This document shows positions 32,362 through 44,766 of a stretch of 64,000 nt of DNA, piece after piece (the first letter of the stretch is position 1; each line of letters opens with the position of its first letter). The notes beneath the pieces were generated by a model, which had not been told where the DNA came from, searched no databases, and worked only from the letters and a program-made list of their open reading frames with translations. Source of the DNA: Oscheius sp. JU75 (Eukaryota > Nematoda > Chromadorea > Rhabditida > Rhabditidae); the NCBI GenBank assembly GCA_037178855.1, contig JASJZC010000005.1, forward strand, positions 3,286,001 through 3,350,000, in the 5' to 3' direction. The position numbers and the translations under genes were made by a program.

Positions 32362-34321
32362 TTATGGCCGCTGTCCAATGGGGGGTCGGATGCGCAGGTT
32401 AGCAAGAGTACTGTAGCCGATCAGCTGTTTGAACAAGGATCGAATAAGAGGGTAGAAAATAGAATTTATTGGATCTGGGAGAGGCTGTTCAAAAGGCGAG
32501 ACTGCTTCTCCAGCGCTGTCTCTCTGGCTGAGAATCCTGACGTTGAATGCGATGAAGTCGCCTCTCGGAAGGACCACATAAGGCAGCGTCTGCTATGTTT
32601 GGAACAGACTGTCGGTGCTGAACAACTGTTTTCAATGAATTCGAGTACAAACCGTGTCCCTCTGTCTCAATTCCGAGCCATGTGCTCCGAAATAGCATTC
32701 TGGAAGCTGGTCCTTTCGTTTAGCATTGAGCAGTTTCTCTTCTTCCTCTTTGACCCAGCTGAAATCGATTTCGCTCTGATCCGTCCTCAGCTGTGTCGTT
32801 CCCAAGGACGATTTTGACCCGTATTGACCTCTGAAAAATAGGAAATGTGGGCGAGGGCTACCCGCTTACCTCACAATGGGTAAAGCATAGTTGGTGGTCT
32901 CGGACTCTTCCTTTCTCTGAACTCGAACCTCGATCGTTCTTGATCCGTCGAATTGTGTCCCTTTGCTGCCTAAATTCTCGCACTGGAGGTGACGACCACT
33001 TGTTTCCAAACCCGTGTTTATGATACGATCTACGGTGGGTGCTTCGCTGCTGCTGGTTACGGGAGAGCTGGACAGAGAAGATCGTCCTCGGCTCGTCCCG
33101 ATGCTGCTGACTGTACTTTTCTGCGGATGATGTCTTCTCCATTGCTCTCTTAGTCTGGATTCTGCTCGATCAAGCTCGGCCCTGAAAGTGAATTGATCGA
33201 TTGGACGCCCGGAGGACAATTATGGGCTGAGTGAGACCGGATCCGGCGGGTCAAACTGACAGGAAAATTGCAACCACAGGGTAGCTTGGACCCTTTCTGT
33301 CAAATCTCACGGATCTGTCTATAATGTCCTTGACGGGGCGAAGATTAGCAGGATAACTCTAGACTTGGTTCAACTACAAGTTCTGGAGTGGCTGTCTGTC
33401 TGCCAGAAGTGTCTAATATGACCAGTCCCCATTCTGCGTTAATCTGTAGTGTTAAGCGGACGGACCGACTATTTCGATTCGATTTTTCCCCCCTATCAGA
33501 AACAACTGCATTTGGGCTTGACGACCCAGTCGCTAGCGGGTTTCCAAGTCGATTCATCAAAGAGACAGACATTTGCATTCGACCTCAAAGTCGAGGACGT
33601 GATCGGGGGTCAATGCTGGAATGAGATTATCTCAGCTGTGTGCTCATTCTCCCGATTGACAGCTCGCTCTCGGACTGACTTTTGATACGGATCTCTCGAG
33701 GCGCTTTCCGTAATGAGTGGCCGAGCAGGTGTGAAGAGCACCCCCTCTCTCGGAAATAAACAAACGCTCTCTGAGACCTCTGGTCATACGGGTCTTTTGT
33801 TGCCATGAATGGCAAAGAGAGAGCATACACCCGACCGACGGTACAGGTCAGCGGGGGACAGAACCAGCTGTGAGCCGTCTTTTCTCACCTTTGCAAGTTG
33901 TCGACAGAAAGAGTTCGTGAGTTGTAAAGACGTGGTGGGGATGGATATCTGGGAGGCGGTGGCAGGAAATGTGGTGGGACAGGCATCGGAGTCAGACCAA
34001 GTTTCTAAACGAATCCAGACTTTTGATTAATAGTGAGCAGTGAACCTTCATGATTTTCCTCTGCTTCTTGTCCATCTTCTCTAATTTTTTAAGTGTCTTC
34101 AAGTCAGGGATAATAATTGGAGTGTCGACTGGAACGGCATTTAGACTCAACCTGCTTCCGCCGAGACGTCTGTTCATAAACACCTGTGGCGGAGGATGAT
34201 TGAAGCTGTTCCTTGGAGGAAAGTCCACATAAGGCTCGATGTAGGCGGCTGGAGGTGCTCGTTTACCATAGGGTAAGGTGTGGTGAGGCGAATAAGGGGA
34301 AGAGGACGACCGATTACCCAT
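32362..34321 (-). CDS. large mostly disordered protein, unidentified
   Basis: I do not recognise this gene. It starts MGNRSSSSPYSPHHTLPYGK; Gly2-Asn3 again suggests N-myristoylation. The N-terminus is Pro/Tyr-rich and holds a basic helix DLKTLKKLEKMDKKQRKIMK followed by KLGLTPMPVPPHFLPPPPRY. Middle exons are uncertain. Later ones are better: AELDRAESRLREQWRRHHPQ, a Ser/Thr-rich stretch, RTIEVRVQRKEESETTNYAL, IDFSWVKEEEEKLLNAKRKD, and a folded-looking end QTLPYVVLPRGDFIAFNVRI. The model must skip one problem zone near 33650 where two acceptor choices give different frames. A scaffold at the membrane or cortex is possible but unproven. Confidence 0.45.
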
Positions 34322-34547
34322 CTCTGCATAGGCACGAGTCTACCGCGCAGAGGCGTGGCCCCGGCCCAGAGACTGTTCGAGGTCGGATAGCATATGGGAA
34401 GCGCAAAAAGGGGATCACATTTTGATGAGTAGAAATAGAACTGACCTGCACAATGACAATCTTCAATGCCACTCTCCGCCCTTTGAAAATTGTAGCCAGT
34501 ATCCGTGGTTACCTCTTTTTCATTTCCATCCACTAACTTTGGTCACA

Positions 34548-34871
34548 ATGCCTCCGAAAGCAACAGCTCCTGGAGGCGATTCGAATAAGGAAGTATTGAG
34601 TGGAAAGCAGAAAGACTTGGAACAACTCCGTCGCGAAGCACACCTTCCACGTCTCCCAGTCTCGGAAACTGCTAGAGAGTTCGTTTTTGTATCGAGATCT
34701 TTTGATATACTGAGATTTCAGTATGGTACAGTTCTGTGAGGACAACAAACAACACGATCCGCAGATGAATGGTATCACCAACACCTCCGCCAAGTTAGTC
34801 TTTCTCTTTATTTACAGACACTTTCCGATTTCAGCCCGTTCCAGGAGAAGCGTTCCTGTGTGATCCTCTGA
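34548..34871 (+). CDS. heterotrimeric G-protein gamma subunit
   Basis: Membrane-anchoring gamma subunit that pairs with G-beta. Start MPPKATAPGGDSNKEVLSGK, then the G-gamma helix DLEQLRREAHLPRLPVSETA, RDMVQFCEDNKQHDPQMNGI and the family-specific SANPFQEKRSCVIL. The CaaX box CVIL ends in Leu, which predicts geranylgeranylation. The family block ENPFKEKKSCxxL is clearly matched. Length is about 74 residues. Two short GT-AG introns; AATAAA is about 15 bp past the stop. Divergent from the gene on the minus strand, with only about 230 bp between starts. Confidence 0.9.
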
Positions 34872-35022
34872 AGATTCTGATATCTTGTCGAATAAACATG
34901 TAAACTTGTCGATTCTATTCTTTTCCAGCCATTAACTTCTCGAAAGTCTGCTCGCCTCAGTCAATCAACAGCTCTGCTATTTGCCATCAGATTATAGTGC
35001 TTCCCCTCCTCGATTCATTTCA

Positions 35023-35504
35023 ATGTCGCGCAGTCGAAGTGAGAGTTTTCGATCGGTTATTACTCGCAAGGCGTCTGGAATCCTTCGTTCACCAGCTCCT
35101 CCTCTCTCCTCGGTAGAACTTGGTCCTTTAGCTAATGTCGACCCTGTCCATCCGACCAACATTCTCTCGTTCAGGTACTCTTTATTCTAAAGATATTCTA
35201 AAGAATCAGGTTCAGATGCGAGTGTGGATATGTCAAAAACCACATTATCTGCCTGGGAGACCTTGTAGACAAGGAGCAAAAGTTGTTCAACTTCTGTGGA
35301 GGAATCTTTGTCGTCAAGGGAGAGCATGCTGAATGTAGTCGTTGCAGAAAAACTGACAGAACTGTTGTTTACACATGTTCGTTTTGTGGCAAAGAGACCG
35401 AGGTCATCGTGGCTCTGGCCTCTTGGTGGAGTCGGATGGGATCACGCGACTTGCATCCTCTCGAGGACATAACAGAAGAACGAGCAGCTGTATCATTGGA
35501 GTAA
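35023..35504 (+). CDS. Cys-rich, probable zinc-binding protein, unknown
   Basis: About 150 residues in two exons (35-nt intron). The N-terminus is Ser/Arg-rich and Pro-rich (SRSRSESFRSVITRKASGIL, RSPAPPLSSVELGPLANVDP). The second exon has RCECGYVKNHIICLGDLVDK, FNFCGGIFVVKGEHAECSRC and TVVYTCSFCGKETEVIVALA. The cysteines come in pairs, C-x-C, C-x2-C (ECSRC) and C-x2-C (CSFC), as in zinc ribbons or treble clefs. I cannot assign a family. The ATG at 35023 is in a longer frame that begins after a TTTTCCAG acceptor at about 34927, so an upstream exon is possible. Confidence 0.5.
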
Positions 35505-35602
35505 TGCTTGTATTCAAATATCAATGGCAACTGTAATAAAGAATGTGCTACGGAAAGCTCCCTGATTTGTGGTTTAGGTCGGAATGTTGCAGTGACTTTT
35601 GA

Positions 35603-37735
35603 TCACTCTTCTGCTCTAGTCAATGCTTCTTCCTCCGGCTTCCTACCCATCGTCTGTAGTTCTGTTCCTCGATCAGCAGACGGGTTCTCAATTGAAGCTA
35701 TCGTCTCTGGAAGAGGCTTGCCCATAGTCTCAGGAAGAAGAAGAAGAGTCACCACTCCGGCAGAGACTGCCAACACTCCGAATGGGATGATCATGAACAC
35801 TTTGCCGTATCGTTCTACCTAAAAAGCCGTCTTTCAGAAAACTTCTCCAGATATGTCAATGCTACAACATTTTCTCTCGTGTGTCTAGGGAATTGTAGTC
35901 TTAGTTATTATTGAAGGAACTCACAATCCACATGGCAATGAAGGAGGCAGCAATGGCTCCGACACGAGCGATGGTACTACAACATCCCATAGCACTGTTC
36001 CTGAACAAAAGACCAATTGAAGATGTGTAACTCTCGACTACCTGATGACGGTGGGGAACAGTTCTGGACAGTACGTGTAGATGGAGGCATAGGTGGCCGT
36101 GATGGCTCCCTTTGTTATCATCATCTGACAGATGGCGATGGCTGGAGTGGCTGAATCGCCCATCAGCCAGTTGATGATCAGAATGGCTCCGGCAATGAAG
36201 AAGCCACTACTCAGCAGAATCCGACGGCCGAATCTGTTGGAGTGGATAAACTTTCATCTATTATAATCTGTACCTGTCAATTGTTAAGTAGACGAGAAAC
36301 AGAGCGGGAATCTCGATTACGGCTCCAAAAATGAAGTTTATGTAGAGATCTCCTCCCAAGACGTTGGTCTTCATGGCCATTCCGTAGTAAACCATCGACA
36401 CAACTGGCCTGTCAAAAAGTATGCTGTGTCATGTCACTTGTCTTACCATAGATAAAAAGCGACGAGAGTTCGTTTGCGCAATTCGGGTGTCTTGAACAGA
36501 TCCGTGAATCCGTACTTCTTAGCTTCACCGGTAGCTGTAGTACTGTCCGCATCGAACTCGAGTTGATCCCACCATTTGGCTGGAAGAGTGACTCCGTTAA
36601 TTCTGGCGGCCTTCTGGAGAATCTTATCTGCTTCCTCGAATCTCTTCTGAGAAACCAACCAACGAGAACTCTCTGGGACTAGCCTATTCAAACGTGTAAT
36701 AGAAGTCGGAATGTGACTCACCACCAATACGACAAGAAAAGAATTGCGGGCGAACAGATGACGATGTGCAGCCAGCGGTAGTCCGTCACGTACCATGCTT
36801 CTAACCCCAGAATAATCTGAACTCCTGAGTAACTGGAAAAGAGGAAAGAGAACTTGTCCCAGGGCGAAAAAGGCTCCAGTGATGACTGAGGCGAGTTTAC
36901 GGTACTGCGGTCCGACCAATTCCATGCCGATAACCACAGCAATCACGAAAATCCCGGGATGTGAAAAGCCGGTTCCAGCCCTGTATTAACTTTTTAAAAG
37001 AAGTGAATACAGAGGTACCTGAAGAGGGCATAGAGCCACCACCAAGGAGCAGCAGCGACTCCCAGCCCACAAGTTATCTGGATGAGAATGGCCAAGAAGA
37101 AGACCTTCTTTCGTCCGATTCTATCGCCGAGGATTCCGAATACCATGGAACCGGCCATTTGACCAATATAGTAGGCGGCCTGGATGAAGGCCTTGATCCA
37201 TGCTCTATCACACACAATGTCCCACTGAAGACTGTACGGAAGTCAAATAGGGATAGTGTACCTTCTCGATGGCTGTCAATTTGACATTCCCACGGTAGAA
37301 GACGTGGTTCTCACAGACTTCGTCTTCCAGAGCACAGCTTTCTTTGTAGGTGCACTGAATAAATTTTCTTCTTTTTAGGTTTTGAACTTACATGAACACC
37401 TGGTTGGCCGTTGTCAGAAAGACGAACCTTGGTCTCTCCCTCGAAACATTCGGTGGCATTGAGAGAATCCGTATAGTAGGTGGCAGAGCTTGTCTCTCCC
37501 GGAAGAGCACATCTAGTGCAATTTTTCTTCGGGTAAATGGTAAATGTTACCTGTAGGGAACTTGGATGGCAGCGAAAGTCCAACTGAGTGCGTGCATACT
37601 CACAAAAATGGTCGGGAGACATACCAAAAAAAACTGAATCTTTTGGAATCTGAATTTTTTGTGTTTCTATAGAAATCTATTTATTAACCTTCCCATTTCT
37701 CCAAGATTGGAGAAAAGGAATTCGTCAAACTTCAT
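35603..37735 (-). CDS. SLC22-type organic cation/anion transporter
   Basis: Twelve-helix major-facilitator carrier of the SLC22 family for organic ions or carnitine-like substrates at the plasma membrane. It starts MKFDEFLFSNLGEMGRFQKI, the family motif for helix 1 entry (FQ). A Cys-rich extracellular loop follows (CTYKESCALEDEVCENHVFY) and EKWDIVCDRAWIKAFIQAAY. The signature loop GILGDRIGRKKVFFLA gives the G-x3-D/R-x-G-R-R/K-x pattern. Later: LVGPQYRKLASVITGAFFAL, VPESSRWLVSQKRFEEADKI (conserved ESPRWL-type block), ILRQPVVSMVYYG region, YLTIDRFGRRILLSSGF and the end LLPETMGKPLPETI, the PETKG motif. A charged tail follows. Splicing uses short introns throughout. Substrate is not predictable from sequence. 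Confidence 0.87.
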
Positions 37736-38335
37736 CGCCTATCTGCAACACTTGGTATGACCAAGAAAACGGGGCAGGAGCTAGTGGACGAGAAGAGATA
37801 ACGAAGTACAACTGAATATGTAAACAGCGGCTCCTGTTTATACAAGTTTCGCTCGCACCGCGAAGAATGGAGTCGCTATATTGACCGAATGTTGTTCAAT
37901 GACTACCGGAGAAAGACGCGAGACAGACGGAAAAAGATATGACTGATAGCTGACCGCGATACAATCGCTTTCCGGGAGACTAGCAAAGCATAAGAGTCAA
38001 ATGAAACAAAGCGGCAGCATGGGGCGGAAAGAGGAGCAAAGCCGAAAGGGATTGATTTTGTTATGCGTAGCCATCTTGCAAATGGCCTCGGTCCCGAAAT
38101 ATCTTCCCAGATTCAAGGAAATTACTCGCGAGCAGCTGACCGAGATATTTGAAAATAGCCTAGTGGATGTGAGAGGGAGCGCGGTCATCGAATGACCTCG
38201 TGGGTGGAGGAAACAAGAGCAGCAAATTCCCACGAGTATCGCCCGAGATGCGGGGCTTTCTCCGGCGTGTTCAACTTTTTTTTTATTAAGGATTACAACA
38301 TCAAAGAGTTACAAAATGATTAGTAGGAAGAGATC
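37736..38335. other. intergenic; one weak small ORF
   Basis: Contains the transporter promoter and the MYS-1 3' end (AATAAA on the minus strand at about 38285). A plus-strand frame of 64 residues (38001-38195, MKQSGSMGRKEEQSRKGLIL...) has a hydrophobic middle but no other support. Nothing else seen. Confidence 0.3.
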
Positions 38336-40113
<1,778 letters not shown>

Positions 40114-40390
40114 CTTCAACCCTGTAGGTAAGAGCTATTCTTGCTAGAAGTATTGAAAAGAGTGTACATCGGAAGATAAACAAATATGCAAGCAAAAATA
40201 GGTTTATTGCCGACCACTAGTGTAAACACCACGGGGAAAAACAAAGATCTACTGGGCATTCTCTATTTTAATATAATTAGTACAAATGCAACATTGAAAA
40301 ACTCGTACAATGCGACACAGACCAAAAAGATCGACTGAGTTATTACAACAAATAGGTGCGCTGGGCGACGAGAAACGGGAGGAAGGGGAT

Positions 40391-41248
40391 CTACTTCTCA
40401 GGCTCGGAGGCCGAAGTGTTGCCAATTTCTTGAATCACATCGGTGAGAGCGTTGCGGAAACTCTCCAATGAAGACTTGGGGATGGTGATCATATTACGGA
40501 ATCCGGACATTTGCTTCACCTGAAAATATCGATAGAAGAGCCACATGAAACAACAAACTTCGGACACACGCACAAAGGTACCACGATCGTTCTGTCCGAC
40601 GTCAAAGTAGAAAGTCTTGTTGTTTTCGGCAGTGACCGACTTCGATTTAGGCAAGTTAGTAGTGGTGGGTTCAGTGATGTATCCGGCAGAATATTTGTCA
40701 AGCAATTCAGTAAGAACATCACGCATTTCAACCAATCCTTGAAGAGGGATAGCAATCTGAACCCATGTTGAAAGGGACATTTGAACAAAATACCTGGGTA
40801 CGAGGGGCACGGGGATTCGAAACGGTCTGAGCAACGCGCAAGAAACGGCCACGTGAATTCTCCTTCAGATCCAAATAGTAGCGACGAGAGTCGAAGACCA
40901 AAGTGTCAGATTTGAGCGTATTGCCGTCGGCAGCTTCCTTCTCAGAAAATGGGGACAGCGTCTCAGAAAACGTGATCATCTCGGAGAGGCGGTCACGAAG
41001 CTGGATGGCGGCAGCCATCGACAGAACAAGCCGCGATTTGTAGGTAGAGCCCATCTAAGAATATGAAATTTAAGGACAACGAAGAAAAATGTTACCTCGC
41101 TGATTTTGATGCAGCGCCCGCGGTCGTTCTGCTTGACATCAACATAGTAGCGCTTGTGGGAAATGTTCAGCTGCTTGCTCTCGAGCTCATCGTCCCTCTC
41201 TCCTCCCTTCTTGCGTTCCTTGCGATCACCACTTCCGCTATCCGACAT
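40391..41248 (-). CDS. plp-1: PLP-1 / Pur-alpha single-strand DNA/RNA binder
   Basis: Purine-rich-element-binding protein; regulates transcription and mRNA transport. Three PUR repeats are visible: LNISHKRYYVDVKQNDRGRC with IKISEMGSTYKSRLVLSM, LVFDSRRYYLDLKENSRGRF, and KTFYFDVGQNDRGTFVRVSE. These match the family motif K-R-Y-Y-x-D-V-K-x-N-x-R-G-R-F-L. C-terminus is FRNMITIPKSSLESFRNALT followed by an acidic end. The start is MSDSGSGDRKERKKGGERDD at 41248; an in-frame upstream Met (41272) exists but the canonical one fits other nematodes better. About 250 residues, in line with the family. Confidence 0.92.
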
Positions 41249-43340
41249 TTTAATTACCCTTCTAGCGTTCAAGATGGTACCTTCTTCTTTAGGGTCAGCT
41301 TGAGCCGAACAAGCTGAAGAGTAAAAATTCTAGGTGTTCGAGACAAGAAAAAAAGAGATATATATGTACGCAAAATTTCCCAATAATCGAGGATTCAATG
41401 TAAATCAGGAAACAAAAGAAAGACATCTGCGCTGCGCAGCCGCCGTCGTGAAAAATGACCACAGAGCAGTTTTTAGCCTTGGAGCATATAGCAAGATGTT
41501 TGCGGAAGCTATTTTTCCATAGGGGTCAGCGAAATGTCAACAATCTTCGAGATTACACGGAAAACAATATTTCTTATTCAGTTGGAATTTTTAATATGTT
41601 TAGGGTAAGTATGCTTAGTAAAATGGTCTGATGAAAGGACAGAACACTGTAACCCATTTTGGGATTTGGAAATGTTCCTGGTTAGTTACGGTACGCAAAT
41701 TGTAGTGGTAAGACGCAAAAGGCGCGTTCTTTCAAAAATTGCATTGATTTTTTTTCCTCTTTTCTTTCCTGTCAGTATTAGATTGCGGTGTGAGCATCAA
41801 TTTTTTCTCAGGTATCAGTCTATGCTGCTGCGTGGACCACTTGGATGCAGTTCAGCTGTTTTCTGGTGTTTCCGTCAAATTGAAGCAGTCTGCCCTTCGT
41901 CGAAGCCAGATGGGCATCGACATGAAGAAGCTTCGGCAGATGACGGTCCACATGGGGACCCATCTGGGGAGCCAGCTGCTCCAAAAGCACTGCCTCTGGC
42001 TATTCGTTTTCTTTGAGCTCATAAAGGGGAAATGTCAGAGCCATATGGAGAACAGACTGACTAACCAGGTGAGGTGGCTCTCTGTACATCCAGATGTTCA
42101 ATACCGGAAGGTTTTACACTTTGTCTGTTTTTGGCGGTGTCGTGAGCAGCTGGGGAGCAGCAGTTGTTGTTGCATCTGGCATTCACAGGTGGTCCCGACC
42201 AAACTCTGAGAGGAAAAGACTTTCCCATGGTGGTCATGCCCGAAAAGGAGGACACAGCTGGACAGACTGTGGGAACTCGGCGTTTTATCGAATAGCCATA
42301 TGTGGTGTGGCGGCAGCTGTCCCTAATTACCAGCCGCTTCCTCTTCCAGAGAGTACTACTTGGACGCAAGATCAATCGTCGAGACTCCTCTAATGACTGA
42401 CAACCGTGACGAGCCGCAAAAGGATACTCGAAGAGATAATGACTGTTGCATTCCTTCGGCTAGTTCTTAATTGATTGAGATGGTATCCTCTGGAAGAGCC
42501 ATCTGTGAATATCAGCTGCTGCTCAACCAATTCACATCAGCTGCACGGCATATGCCAAAGGGACAGGACCAAGCAGGTGTCTGTAGGCCAGCAGGTGCCC
42601 CAGCTCCTGAGAGTCCTTCCTGGAGTACCCGGTGGCGTAACCGATCAAACAAACCCAGAAATTAGCATAGATTAGACTGAGGGAGAGGCTACAGGTGGAG
42701 CATCAGATTACTTTCAAAAGAGATTCTGGATAAAGCTGAATACGGAAGCATTGTTATTTCGCATTTCAGGTAGTTGATGAAAGACAAAAGACCTCTGTTC
42801 TAGTCGATGTTGTGCATATATTGTCCGTCTGTTTCTCGAGAAATCATGTATAACACTTCCGGTACTTGAAGAAAGAGAAGGTGGAACCTAAGAAGACATG
42901 CAATTTCAATGTTTGGGAAAGCTGATAGATTCAAGGCGCCAGAGATGGAAAGACAAGCTAACGAGAACAGTCTCTCAAATATAAACCACACTAAGTTCAG
43001 TAGTTGATAGATGGCCGAGCAACTTTTAAAATTATCAGCGATCAGCAAATTCCTGTTCCTGTTAACCTCGAATAATCGTCATTGAAGCTATTCGAATCTC
43101 CAAATCTGAGAATCGCTACATCTTCCTGCTGTTATCTAGCCACCTGCAACTGTCACAAATTACCTAACAGACGTGTCGGTTTTCCCAAGTCCAAGCCTCT
43201 TTTGTCGCAGGTGTGCTGTCCAGGTGCCAATCGGCTCTGCCTTATGGGCACCTGTCAAGGGGCGGGATCCGAAAGAGACAGGGGCGGGGCCCTCGTCTTC
43301 CTTCTGTCGTGCGCGACCACCCCCAATATCTCCTTAGCCA
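41249..43340. other. E-box-rich gene-poor region (left part)
   Basis: No gene I can fully support. A plus-strand string of frames at 41,800-42,400 (ending in YTLSVFGGVVSSWGAAVVVA with a possible membrane helix) does not splice cleanly. CAGCTG occurs at 41853, 41973, 42147, 42255, 42314, 42513 and 42538, and CAGGTG/CACCTG at about 42069, 42187, 42573, 42593, 42694, 43143, 43208, 43221 and 43250. Two GC boxes (GGGGCGGGA at 43258 and GGGGCGGGGCC at 43281) sit 50-85 bp before the HLH start codon and look like promoter elements. Confidence 0.55.
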
Positions 43341-43733
43341 TGAAGTCTAGCCGTGCCGTCCGCGAGTCTGCTCGTCCTCCAGTTAGTCCGAAGGGACGTG
43401 TCAGAAAGAGCTCCGAGGAACGACGGGAAAAACAAAAGGTACTTTTTGAAATTTTGTTTCTTATTAACATTTGTTTGTAGGTTGAGTCCGCTCTGAAGAA
43501 TCTTCTCGGTTCTTCCGAAGATATTTCCCAACTGGAGCTTGTTCTCTCAGCCATCTCTTACATCAGAGAACTTCAACAGCAGCTACTCGACACTGATCAG
43601 GTAGGCAGTTGTTTAAATAACTTTCTTTTCACAAAACAAATTCTTTTCATGACTGAATCTATTGGTAATCCTTTCAGGAAAACATTCTGCCAGAAGGCTT
43701 TGAGCAGCTGTTCGAAAAGACCGTCAAAGCCTA
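43341..43733 (+). CDS. helix-loop-helix protein with a degenerate basic region
   Basis: Short nuclear HLH factor, about 90 residues in three exons. Start MKSSRAVRESARPPVSPKGR; the long frame continues upstream, but this Met is best placed. Helix 1 is EKQKVESALKNLLGSS, the loop is very short (SEDIS), and helix 2 is QLELVLSAISYIRELQQQLL. Helix 2 matches the Id/emc pattern (ExL..xIxYIxxLQ). The basic region (RKSSEERREKQK) keeps the Glu-Arg pair but the usual Arg three residues later is Glu, so E-box contact may be weak. The tail is NILPEGFEQLFEKTVKA. It may act as a dominant-negative partner or as a weak E-box binder. It lies in an E-box-dense region, suggesting feedback control. Confidence 0.65.
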
Positions 43734-44412
43734 GACGTCTCTCCGTTCTTTTCGTCTTACGGGTCATCGCGGGTCCTGTGTTTTTTTCCGAGATCTGCTT
43801 TTCAAATAGAATGAACTATACTTTTTCTATTGTGTTAACAGCTGTGAGCCTCGTTTGAATCTAGTGCCCAGAGGGCTGAAGAAGTCGCTCTCTCTCTATT
43901 CGGTCCAGCTGTCATGGCCGGCTGGCACCTGCTTCGTTAGATGCTGGTCCGAGGGAATACTCCTCTCTGAATTATGTTCGCCATATGACGCCCGGGGGCT
44001 ACATCTTCAGGATTAGATTGAGCAGCAGATGCCAATTGCGCCAATCTGGGAACCACCATCTTCTCGGAAGAACAAGGAATCTGATATCTTGGGAATCTTT
44101 TTCAAATACTCTCCAAGTCATTCGGAGAAAAGTATCCATTGTCTGCTATTAGAAACTCGCTTATCTGACCTTTACCATCTTTATTCCCCTCCCATGAGTA
44201 CTCTCCTCGTAGTCATTACCACCGACCATTATTTACGTCGTCAAGTTTCGTGAGAACATGGTCCCAAGGTGGCGGTGCTCTTTTCCAAGAGGCGTCAAGA
44301 GCTAGTCAAGTAGTGGACGCAACGAAGACAAAGAGTCCGGCAGTCAAGTAACTCGAGTCCAATTGATTTGTCTTCGGTCAAGTCTCCTAGGAGACGTACC
44401 TCTTCGAGCAAA
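43734..44412. other. intergenic, E-boxes
   Basis: CAGCTG at 43839 and 43906 and CACCTG at about 43927. No supported gene. Confidence 0.4.
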
Positions 44413-44766
44413 ATGAGTCGTCTTCACGTTCTCCTCGTCTTCATGTTTTCTCTTCAGGTCTTCGATTGTCGACATATCGAATCCTGGTGGACAGCCTTTG
44501 AGAAGAGGGCTCCTGCTACGCAAGTTTCCTTGTTTTTTCTTGTTAGAAGTCTCTTTACAGAACATTCAAACTCTCCATAGGTCTTTGTCTCTTTTTCATT
44601 ATGTTCCTCGTCGCCTATAAAGTCTTCTCACCACAGGTCAGTCTAGAGGAGTAACTAACGATTCACGATTTAGTTGGATGACGAGGAAGAGTTTTTGAAC
44701 GACGAGGAAGACGAGGAGGGCGAGGATGGAACTGATTCTAATCAGACGGAGATGTTTCCTGTATAA
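44413..44766 (+). CDS. small membrane protein with acidic tail (GC-AG intron)
   Basis: About 90 residues: an N-terminal signal or anchor (MSRLHVLLVFMFSLQVFDC), RHIESWWTAFEKRAPAT, a hydrophobic helix LSIGLCLFFIMFLVAYKVFS and an acidic tail (LDDEEEFLNDEEDEEGEDGT, with NQTEMFPV at the end). The helix joins in frame only through a GC-AG intron at 44520-44560 (donor GCAAGT); using the GT two codons later gives a premature stop. The second intron (about 44639-44670) is GT-AG. Family unknown. It lies within the E-box-rich region. Confidence 0.5.

Noticed and set aside
36961..37284. Plus-strand ORF of 107 residues
   Set aside because: Antisense to transporter exons with a clear SLC22 signature.
42061..42393. 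Overlapping ORFs on both strands of about 100 residues
   Set aside because: No splice partner and no domain; best explained as chance frames in an E-box-rich region.
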